NCBI GenBank assembly: GCA_036501145.1
Contig: DASYAV010000133.1
Coordinates: 62,001 to 126,000, forward strand
Length of the DNA: 64,000 bases
Direction of reading: 5' to 3'
Origin: PALSA-505 sp036501145
Lineage (GTDB): Bacteria; Actinomycetota; Actinomycetes; Streptosporangiales; Streptosporangiaceae
Under the pieces are notes generated by a model. That model was not told where the DNA came from, made no database searches, and was given only the letters and a program-made list of their open reading frames with translations. This document shows, piece by piece, positions 1 through 6,412 of the stretch (its first letter is position 1; every line of letters starts with the position of its first letter). The translations under genes and the position numbers were made by a program.

Positions 1-515
1 GGCGCCAGCACGCCGGCCTGGGACCGCAGCGGTTCGGGCGGCTGGCCGCCGGCCAGGCCGAGCAGCAGGCCGATCTCCATGCTGGCGGCCTCGCCGGACG
101 TGGAAGCCGCCATCGGCGTGGCGTCTTCGTGGCCGTCGATGAACACCAGGCCGGCCGATCCGGCCGTGTCGGCCAGCGCGGGGACGGCTCCGAGCAGCAC
201 GGCGCAATCGGCGCCGTAGAGCAGCGGGAAGCGGCCGCCGGCCAGCGCCGCACCTGCCCGCTGGTGAGCCGCGGCCACCATCTCCAGCAAGGCGCGCTCG
301 TTCAGCAGGCCGAACCGGCCGCGTTCGGGCACCGGTGCTGACACGACCACATCGGCGGTCGCCTCGGCGCGTCCTGCCAGCGCAGTCACCAGCCCGGCCT
401 CGCGCAGCGCGGCGGGCGCGTCCGCCTGCCCGCGAGCACGGCCTGAGCCGTCGAAACACACCCCGATCAGCTCGATCTCGCCGGCCGGCTCGTTGCCGCT
501 CCCTCGCTCTGCCAT
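1..515 (-). CDS. Arginase/agmatinase-family ureohydrolase, 3' end beyond window
   Basis: The first 171 codons of a minus-strand gene are present; the C-terminal part lies outside the window. The ATG at 515-513 follows a GAGAGG ribosome binding site. The family hydrolyses guanidino or related C-N bonds (arginine, agmatine, formiminoglutamate) with a binuclear manganese centre. Two metal-binding signatures are visible: GADC at residues 101-104, where the family norm is GGDH, and DGHED at 127-131, matching the DxHxD motif. A Cys in the first motif occurs in some ureohydrolase subfamilies, so the substrate cannot be named. The remaining ligands would be in the missing part. Confidence 0.72.
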   Translation of the reverse strand, partial: MAERGSGNEPAGEIELIGVCFDGSGRARGQADAPAALREAGLVTALAGRAEATADVVVSAPVPERGRFGLLNERALLEMVAAAHQRAGAALAGGRFPLLYGADCAVLLGAVPALADTAGSAGLVFIDGHEDATPMAASTSGEAASMEIGLLLGLAGGQPPEPLRSQAGVLA

Positions 516-551
516 ACGGTTCGCCTCTCCGGTAGGGATGCCGGGCATCCG

Positions 552-1034
552 TCATGCGGTCAGGTGCTTGACGAACCGCACCCGGTCCTGGCCGCCGCCG
601 TCATGCCCGGACGTTACCGGGATGCCGTCCACTTCCTTGTCGCCCGGCTCGATGCCGAACCCCATCTGCTGGTGGAACCGGACCGAGCTCCGGTTCACCG
701 GCGAGGTGATCGAACGGGCCAGAACGCAGCCCCGCGCCCGCACGGCCGCGAAGAACCGTTCGTAGAGTTCCCGGCCCAGGCCGCTGCCGCGCTCGTCCGG
801 GCGGACGCCGACGAAATGGATATAGGCCTCGGCCGGGCGTGACTGGGAGACGAACCCGATCAGGAACCCGGTCAGCTCACCGTCGCGCTCGGCGGCGAAG
901 CTGGTGCCGGTGAAGTGCTCGAAGAACAGCCGCGGGAGCTTGCCCGCCATGCGGCGGCCGCCCCACCAGTCGTCGATGACCGAGATCACCGACCAGTAGT
1001 CGGCCGGCCGGATCTGACGGATGTCTGCGGTCAT
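552..1034 (-). CDS. GNAT-family N-acetyltransferase
   Basis: This 160-residue protein has the GNAT fold signature, with the acetyl-CoA pyrophosphate-binding segment RPDERGSGLGREL followed by the typical second half ending in FHQQMGF. GNAT enzymes transfer acetyl from acetyl-CoA to amines of small molecules or proteins; the substrate here is unknown. The ATG at 1034 is preceded by a strong GGAAGGAG site, which rejects the longer upstream-extended frame. It is divergent from the WhiB gene, so the palindromes at 1138-1159 may affect both. Confidence 0.85.
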   Translation of the reverse strand: MTADIRQIRPADYWSVISVIDDWWGGRRMAGKLPRLFFEHFTGTSFAAERDGELTGFLIGFVSQSRPAEAYIHFVGVRPDERGSGLGRELYERFFAAVRARGCVLARSITSPVNRSSVRFHQQMGFGIEPGDKEVDGIPVTSGHDGGGQDRVRFVKHLTA

Positions 1035-1137
1035 GCCGTGCGCTCCTTCCCGGTCCGGCCGCGCTGGCCAAGGCGGCCATGTCCATGCTCGCCGATAATC
1101 CATGCCGATCATCGCCGGCCCCTGCCATTCGACAGAA

Positions 1138-1159
1138 TGTAGTACTACACTTTGTAGTA
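1138..1159. promoter_or_regulatory. Clustered palindromic operator, BlaI/MecI-like
   Basis: Two overlapping perfect palindromes are visible. TGTAGT-ACTACA spans 1138-1149 and TACTACA-CTT-TGTAGTA spans 1143-1159, so three TGTAGTA/TACTACA half-sites are packed into 22 bases. The TACA/TGTA core with flanking T/A matches operators known for BlaI/MecI/CopY-type winged-helix repressors. The site lies 30 bp upstream of the WhiB start codon and 104 bp from the divergent acetyltransferase start. No BlaI-type gene is in the window, so the regulator is inferred. Confidence 0.55.
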
Positions 1160-1188
1160 ACAGGTCGTTCCGAGGCAAGGGCGGGAGC

Positions 1189-1491
1189 ATGTACACAGAG
1201 CCCAGAATGAACGGCGACTGGCCCGAACTCGCCGCGTGCCGTGACGCGGGCATCGACCCCGAAATCTTCTTCCCGCTGAGTGAGACAGGCCTGGGGGCAC
1301 ACCAGATAGCGGCCGCGAGGGAGGTCTGCGCCCGGTGCCCGGTCGCCGCGTACTGCCTGGACTGGGCGCTGCGGTCCGGCGAGCCGGCCGGCGTCTGGGG
1401 CGGCACCACCCCCGACGAACGCCGCCTGCTGCGGCGCTACGCCCGGGATGCGCAACTGCGCCCGGAGATCGTCGGGATCCGGAGCTCGTAG
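1189..1491 (+). CDS. WhiB-family iron-sulfur transcription regulator
   Basis: This 100-residue protein has the four WhiB cysteines at C17, C47, C50 and C56 (CxxC plus Cx5C), which bind a [4Fe-4S] cluster, followed by the turn GVWGG at 68-72 and a basic tail. WhiB-like proteins act with the primary sigma factor and respond to redox or nitric oxide, or control development and drug tolerance. The subfamily is not clear from sequence alone. The start at 1189 follows GGGCGGGAG; an in-frame ATG at 1207 is less well placed. The palindrome cluster at 1138-1159 suggests inducible expression. Confidence 0.9.
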   Translation: MYTEPRMNGDWPELAACRDAGIDPEIFFPLSETGLGAHQIAAAREVCARCPVAAYCLDWALRSGEPAGVWGGTTPDERRLLRRYARDAQLRPEIVGIRSS

Positions 1492-1584
1492 GCAGCGATC
1501 TCACCGCGTTGTTCCCTGGGGCGAACGCGCCCCGCCAGGCTGGCGGGCCCGGGGGAAGCCCCGCCCGGCAGGGCGCGCTCTTGA

Positions 1585-1622
1585 TGCCTCCCGCGCTGGG
1601 CAACGTCACGGCGCGGGAGGCA
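1585..1622 (+). terminator. Hairpin terminator after the WhiB gene
   Basis: A perfect 12-bp stem pairs TGCCTCCCGCGC (1585-1596) with its complement at 1611-1622, around a 14-base loop. It lies about 95 bp downstream of the WhiB stop. No T-run follows, which is common for actinobacterial terminators. Confidence 0.6.
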
Positions 1623-1777
1623 CTAGATGAATAATCGGCGATAACCCTGACCACTTGCTGTATAGCGGCATTAAAGCCTCTTTAAGTATGCCTATGTTTT
1701 TCTGACCGTTTCCTCTGTAGCTCCTCTGACGGTCACATGCAGACGATCCGGTCGTCAGCGGGTGGGGCGGGGCCGCA
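1623..1777. other. AT-richer intergenic stretch with small inverted repeats
   Basis: No gene is supported between the WhiB terminator and the convergent SnoaL-like gene. Bases 1623-1740 are clearly richer in A and T than the surroundings. They contain TTAAAG-CCT-CTTTAA (1671-1685), and TGACCGT (1703-1709) paired with ACGGTCA (1729-1735) over a 19-base loop. The latter could be the terminator of the minus-strand operon ending at 1778; its role is not clear. Confidence 0.4.
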
Positions 1778-2179
1778 TCACCCGGGCCGCAGTTGTCGGC
1801 GCAGCCCGTCCAGGTCCCCCAGCACCCAGGCCGCGGTGAGCCGGCCGTCCCGGCTGGTGAAAAAGGCGGCGCCCGCGTATTCGAACCGGCGGCCGGTCGC
1901 GGCGAGGCCGGCCAGCGGGCCGGTGTGGCGCCCGGTGTAGCGCAGCCGGGCGGCGGCACGGTTCCCGCTGGCCACGAGGTCGGTCACCTCGTTGTGGAAG
2001 TCCCGGGAACCGGCGCGGATGGCGTCCCGGTAGCCACGCCACCCGTCCCGGCCCCTGGTCTCGTCTCCCATCGACCCGCGGAAGCTGAAGTCGCCGGCCA
2101 GCACCCCCTCCACCGCCGCGTCATCCCACCGGTTCCACAGGTCGGCATAGAACCGGCCGATCAGTTCCTGGATTGTCAT
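1778..2179 (-). CDS. SnoaL/NTF2-like domain protein
   Basis: The 133-residue protein begins with the typical helix RFYADLWNRWDDAAVEGVLAG and later has the strand-rich segment FEYAGAAFFTSRDGRL of the SnoaL-like cone fold. This fold serves polyketide cyclases, dehydratases and many small-ligand binders, so function cannot be set from sequence. The ATG lies 4 bp after the stop of the upstream thioesterase, so the two are co-transcribed and probably translationally coupled. Confidence 0.75.
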   Translation of the reverse strand: MTIQELIGRFYADLWNRWDDAAVEGVLAGDFSFRGSMGDETRGRDGWRGYRDAIRAGSRDFHNEVTDLVASGNRAAARLRYTGRHTGPLAGLAATGRRFEYAGAAFFTSRDGRLTAAWVLGDLDGLRRQLRPG

Positions 2180-2183
2180 GTCG

Positions 2184-2663
2184 TCAGCGATTCGGCCGCA
2201 GGGTCCAGGTCACGGTCATCTCGGTGGTCACGGTGCCGTCGGCGGACCCGATCGTAACCGCGACGGCGAACTCCGGCCGCTGCCCGGCGTCCAGTTCGGC
2301 GGCCACCGCGGCGGCCGGCCTGCCGAGGACCGCGGTGGCGGTCACCGCGCCGCGGGCCAGCTTGCGGTAGCCGATATCGGCGCTGACCGCGAGCGGGACG
2401 GCCCGGCCGAGCAGGTCGCCGAACGCCGCCAGCACGACCGCGCCGCTCGCCGACTCGCCCAGGGTGAACAGGGCGCCGGCGTGCGGCCCGCCGACGTGGT
2501 TGTGCAGGGCGGACTGGTCGGGGAGGCGGGCTACCGCGCGCTCCGATGTGACCTCGCCGAATTCGATTCCCATGGTCCGGGCCATCGGGACGGTGGCCAG
2601 CAGCAGATCACCAACGGACGGCGGCGGGGCGGGCTCAGGCGGCGTAGCCGCGGATCCAGGCAT
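2184..2663 (-). CDS. PaaI-type hotdog-fold thioesterase
   Basis: The 159-residue protein has the hotdog-fold pattern of PaaI/DUF4442 thioesterases, including LHNHVGGPHAGALFTLGESASG, where the HxGxxxxGxxxxLxE arrangement places the catalytic acidic residue. Such enzymes hydrolyse acyl-CoA thioesters; the acyl group is unknown. The ATG at 2663 is used because the longer frame overlaps the divergent acetyltransferase region. Its ribosome binding site is weak. It is the first gene of a two-gene unit with the SnoaL-like protein. Confidence 0.78.
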   Translation of the reverse strand: MPGSAATPPEPAPPPSVGDLLLATVPMARTMGIEFGEVTSERAVARLPDQSALHNHVGGPHAGALFTLGESASGAVVLAAFGDLLGRAVPLAVSADIGYRKLARGAVTATAVLGRPAAAVAAELDAGQRPEFAVAVTIGSADGTVTTEMTVTWTLRPNR

Positions 2664-2757
2664 GGCGCGGATGCTACCAGCGGGTAACCAAGCGGGTCGA
2701 TCACCCGCCGGGTTAATTGGCTCGGGACACGGCCCGGCCTGCCCGTAGGGTTGCCCG

Positions 2758-3273
2758 GTGAGCCGCACCGTGCGGGCGGCGGCGCCCGCGGACCTGGCCG
2801 GGCTCCCGGCCATCGAGCTGTCCGGCGAGCCGATGTTCGCCGAGATCGGCATCGTCTTCCCACCGGGCCCGATGACGGTCGAGGAGGCGATAGCCGGCCA
2901 GGCGGAGATCCTGGTGACGGGCGAGCCGCCGGTCGGGTTCGCCGCGGTCATCGAGCTTGACGGCCATCCTCATCTGGAGCAGATGTCGGTGCGGGCCGAC
3001 CTGACCGGGAGCGGCATCGGCGGCCGGCTCCTCGGCGAGGTGGTACGCCGAGGAGGCCACGGGGTGACGCTGCTGACCTTTCGTGACGTGCCGTGGAATG
3101 GGCCCTGGTACGCGCGGCACGGGTTCACCGAGCTTCCCGAGGCCGCCTGGGGGCCGGAACTGCGCGGTCACTGGCAGGCCGAGATCGACGCCGGGCTGCA
3201 CGACCTCGCGCCCCGGCTCGTGATGCACTTCCCGGACCCAGCGTCCCTGGTGGCACGATGGCGTCATGAATGA
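2758..3273 (+). CDS. GNAT-family N-acetyltransferase
   Basis: The 171-residue protein shows the GNAT order: a hydrophobic strand (PPVGFAAVIELDGHPHLEQMSV), the acetyl-CoA motif RADLTGSGIGGRLL, and the late motif WYARHGFTEL. The substrate is unknown. It starts at GTG 2758 behind an AGGG site. Its last 8 bases overlap the start of the aldolase gene, so the two are coupled. Confidence 0.82.
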   Translation: MSRTVRAAAPADLAGLPAIELSGEPMFAEIGIVFPPGPMTVEEAIAGQAEILVTGEPPVGFAAVIELDGHPHLEQMSVRADLTGSGIGGRLLGEVVRRGGHGVTLLTFRDVPWNGPWYARHGFTELPEAAWGPELRGHWQAEIDAGLHDLAPRLVMHFPDPASLVARWRHE

Positions 3274-4168
3274 CGCTCAGCTGGAGAAGATCGGCTCCGG
3301 CCGCGGGTTCTTCGCGGCCCTGGACCAGAGCGGCGGCAGCACGCCCAAGGCACTCGCCGAGTACGGCATCGCGCAGAGCCGGTACGGCTCGGAGGAGGAG
3401 ATGTTCGACCTGGTGCACGAGATGCGCACGCGGGTCATCACCAGCCCGGCGTTCGGCGGCTCGCGCGTTCTGGCGGCGATCTTGTTCGAGCAGACGATGA
3501 ACCGGCAGATGAACGGCGTGCCGACCGGGCAGTACCTGTGGCAGGACAAGCAGGTCGTTCCCTATCTCAAGGTGGACAAGGGGCTGGCCGGCGAGGAGCA
3601 CGGGGTGCAGCTGATGAAGCCGATCGACACGCTGGACGAGTTGCTCGCCCGGGCGAACCAGCACCGGATGTTCGGCACGAAAATGCGGTCGGTGATCAAT
3701 AACGCGGACGAGCGGGGCATCGCGGCGATCGCCGACCAGCAGTTCGAATACGGCATGCGGATCTCGGCGGCCGGCCTGGTGCCGATCCTGGAACCCGAGG
3801 TGAGCATCACCAGCCCAACCAAGGACGAGGCCGAGCACCTGCTGCACGATGCCCTGGCCGAGCGGATCAAGGCGTGGCCGGGCGCGCGGCCGCTCATGCT
3901 GAAGCTGTCCATCCCGACCCAGCCCGGGCTGTATGCGGATCTGGCCGCGGACTCGCGGGTGCTGCGCGTCCTCGCGCTGTCCGGCGGCTACAGCCGGGAC
4001 GAGGCGTGTGAGCGGCTGGCCAGGGACCCCAGCATGATCGCCAGCTTCTCCCGCGCACTGCTGGAAGGACTCACGGCCGGCCAGACCGACAGCGAGTTCA
4101 ACGCCACACTCGACGCCTCGATCCAGCAGATCTTCGACGCGTCCGTGGAGAAGGACGCGGCCGGTTAG
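3266..4168 (+). CDS. Fructose-bisphosphate aldolase, class I (bacterial FdaB type)
   Basis: The 300-residue protein matches the short metal-independent class I aldolases of bacteria (about 296 residues) along its length. It begins with GFFAALDQSGGSTPKAL, then FLKVDKGLA-like and LMKPID segments, and has MLKLSIP with K213 as the likely Schiff-base lysine. It reversibly cleaves fructose 1,6-bisphosphate to glyceraldehyde 3-phosphate and dihydroxyacetone phosphate in the cytosol. The ATG overlaps the upstream acetyltransferase stop by 8 bp. Many actinobacteria also have a class II enzyme, which is not in this window. Confidence 0.93.
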   Translation: MNDAQLEKIGSGRGFFAALDQSGGSTPKALAEYGIAQSRYGSEEEMFDLVHEMRTRVITSPAFGGSRVLAAILFEQTMNRQMNGVPTGQYLWQDKQVVPYLKVDKGLAGEEHGVQLMKPIDTLDELLARANQHRMFGTKMRSVINNADERGIAAIADQQFEYGMRISAAGLVPILEPEVSITSPTKDEAEHLLHDALAERIKAWPGARPLMLKLSIPTQPGLYADLAADSRVLRVLALSGGYSRDEACERLARDPSMIASFSRALLEGLTAGQTDSEFNATLDASIQQIFDASVEKDAAG

Positions 4169-4221
4169 TCCGGCCCGGCGCAGCCGTCACGGATTATCGA
4201 ACCCGCCAGGCCGCAAGACAC

Positions 4222-5106
4222 TCAGGACAGCACGCGCCGCCGGAAGTTGCGCAGCCCGATGGCCAGGAACACCGTGCCGAACGCGAGCACCACCGGGTAT
4301 ATGACGTACAGCTGCATGTGCGGAGCCCGGGTGAACGCGGCCCGCATCCCCTCGTTCACATAGATCAGCGGGTTGATCAGCACGATCGTCTGCAGCCAGT
4401 GCCAGCCGCCCACGGTGACCGGCGCGAGCTTGGTCCAGGGGTAGTAGGTGCCGCCCAGGAACGTGATCGGCAGGATGATGAAGCCGAACATCAGCCCGAT
4501 GTTGCGCGGCTCGAAGCTGGTGCCGAGGACCAGCCCGAGCCCGGCCATGGCCACACAGGCCATCGGCACGAGCGTGACGATGACCCACCAGTGCAGGTCG
4601 AGATGGACATTCACCCCGGGGGCGTGCACGACCGAGGCGATCGGCAGCACGATGACCGCCGACAGCACGCCCTGCGCCGCGCCGGACAGCACCTTGGCCA
4701 CCGCCACCAGCCAGATCGGGCACGGCGCCTGCACCCGGTCCTCGATCTCCCGGGTGAACCCGAACTCCTGGGCCATGGCCAGCGCGATCGACTGGACGCC
4801 CTGGAACATCACCGAGATGCCGACCACGCCGGGCACCAGGATCGTGGCGAACGCGGACTGGGCGACCGCGCCGTGCCCGCCGATACCCTGCCCGATCTTC
4901 GGGAACACGTAGAGGAACACGAAACACAGCAGGAACGGCTGGATGAGCGTGCGCAGCACGAACTCCCACCAGTGCTTGCGCAGCACGACGAGGTCCCGCA
5001 GCATGAGCGCGCCCAGCGCGGTCCAGCTGGCGGCGGCCACCGAGCGGGTGGGCCCGCCACCGATCCGCGGGGTGGTGGACTCCTGGGATACCGGTGGTGC
5101 GGCCAT
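4222..5106 (-). CDS. ABC-2 type transporter permease
   Basis: The 294-residue protein has six predicted membrane helices and the ABC-2 layout: a cytosolic N-terminus, the sequence LRDLVVLRKHWWEFVLRT before helix 1, and a conserved late region GGTYYPWTKL before the last helices. It forms the channel of an exporter with the ATPase encoded just upstream. The start codon ATG shares one base with the ATPase stop, showing translational coupling. Relatives export drugs or lipids, but the substrate cannot be deduced. Confidence 0.9.
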   Translation of the reverse strand: MAAPPVSQESTTPRIGGGPTRSVAAASWTALGALMLRDLVVLRKHWWEFVLRTLIQPFLLCFVFLYVFPKIGQGIGGHGAVAQSAFATILVPGVVGISVMFQGVQSIALAMAQEFGFTREIEDRVQAPCPIWLVAVAKVLSGAAQGVLSAVIVLPIASVVHAPGVNVHLDLHWWVIVTLVPMACVAMAGLGLVLGTSFEPRNIGLMFGFIILPITFLGGTYYPWTKLAPVTVGGWHWLQTIVLINPLIYVNEGMRAAFTRAPHMQLYVIYPVVLAFGTVFLAIGLRNFRRRVLS

Positions 5107-6113
5107 CAGTCCCGCAGCTCCTTGCCCGTGAGGTTGATGAATACCGTCTCCAGCGTGGGCTCGGCCACCGACACGTCGGCCAGGTCGAAGCCGCCGCGTT
5201 CGGCCGACATCACGACCCGCGGCACCAGCCGCTCGCCGCCCTGCACATGCAGCTCGACGCCGCCATCCACCTGCCGGGTGCGGGTGACGCCCGCCACCGA
5301 GCGGCCGAGCAGGCCGGCCAGCTCGCCGGTGTCACCGGGCGACTTCACCGTGACGACGGTGTCGGCGCCGACGCTGCGCTTCAGCGCGGCCGGTGTATCC
5401 AGGGCCAGGATCCGGCCGTGGTCCATGATCGCGACCCGGTCGCATAGCTGGTCGGCTTCTTCCATGTAGTGGGTGGTGAGCAGGATCGTCTGGCCCTCGC
5501 GGTGCAGCTCGCCCAGCAGATCCCACAGGGCGAGCCGGCTCTGCGGGTCGAGCCCGGCCGTCGGCTCGTCCAGGAACAGCACGGACGGCCGGTGGAAGAT
5601 GGCCCGCGCCACCATGAGCCGCTGCGCCATCCCGCCGGACAGCGCGTACACCGACGCCTTGGCCCACCGGGACAGCTGGAACTGCCCGAGCAGATGGTCG
5701 GCGATCCGCCGCGACTCCCGCGCCCCGATACCGAACAGGCGGCCGTGGAAGTACAGGTTCTCCCACACGGTCAGCTGGCGGTCGAGGGTGTTCTGCTGGG
5801 ACACGATGCCGCTGAGCTGCTTGGCCAGCGCGGGATGGCGGGCGACGTCCACGCCGCCGATGAAACCCCGGCCCGACGTGGGCACGACCCGGGTGGTCAG
5901 CATGCCCGCGGTCGTGGTCTTGCCGGCGCCGTTGGGCCCGAGCAGGCCGAAGATCTCCCCGGACGCGATGTCGAGGTTGAGCCGGTCCACCGCGGCGAAA
6001 TCCATCCCCGGGTAGACCTTGGTCAGATCCTCGGTGTGGATGACCCCGCCCGGCCCGCCGGCGGGCTCGCTGAGGGCGCCGGCCGGCGCCTGTCCAGTGT
6101 CCATCGCCCACAT
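5106..6113 (-). CDS. ABC transporter ATP-binding protein (DrrA/ABC-2 exporter type)
   Basis: This 335-residue ATPase has Walker A GPNGAGKT (59-66), a Q-loop near SQQN, the signature ALSGGMAQR (157-165), Walker B VLFLDEP (178-184), and a switch histidine in TTHYMEEAD. The C-terminal 90 residues form the extra domain seen in DrrA-like exporter ATPases and end in ETVFINLTGKELRD. A start at 6104 (MDTGQ) is equally possible, as neither ATG has a clear ribosome binding site. It powers the permease encoded next. Confidence 0.92.
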   Translation of the reverse strand: MWAMDTGQAPAGALSEPAGGPGGVIHTEDLTKVYPGMDFAAVDRLNLDIASGEIFGLLGPNGAGKTTTAGMLTTRVVPTSGRGFIGGVDVARHPALAKQLSGIVSQQNTLDRQLTVWENLYFHGRLFGIGARESRRIADHLLGQFQLSRWAKASVYALSGGMAQRLMVARAIFHRPSVLFLDEPTAGLDPQSRLALWDLLGELHREGQTILLTTHYMEEADQLCDRVAIMDHGRILALDTPAALKRSVGADTVVTVKSPGDTGELAGLLGRSVAGVTRTRQVDGGVELHVQGGERLVPRVVMSAERGGFDLADVSVAEPTLETVFINLTGKELRD

Positions 6114-6412
6114 CGTAGCCAGGGATTCTTACGATGAAAGGCCTCAGGCTAGGCCGCATGCGGCATCGGTGAACGGGTACGACACGCCGGGAGCGGTGCG
6201 GGCAACCCGGGCAGGTGGCCCCGTTAACCGCCGCATAGTGGTGTCATAGAAAGATGCCGCAAAACCGGCGGCCGCTACGTCAGGGAAGGGAGTGCATTTT
6301 CCGTGACACGGATCCCACGGAGGGTAACTCCCCCGCGCGCCTCCCATAACACCAGCCCGCGCTCCCCTGGCCAGACCGGATGGGGCGGTGGCATGCGGGA
6401 AGGGGGATCGGG
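6114..6412. other. Divergent intergenic region, no gene seen
   Basis: This roughly 300-base gap lies between the divergent ABC ATPase and the HTH/membrane protein genes and must hold both promoters. Short reading frames here have poor third-position G+C and no recognisable protein. I see no convincing promoter hexamers or operator. Confidence 0.4.
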
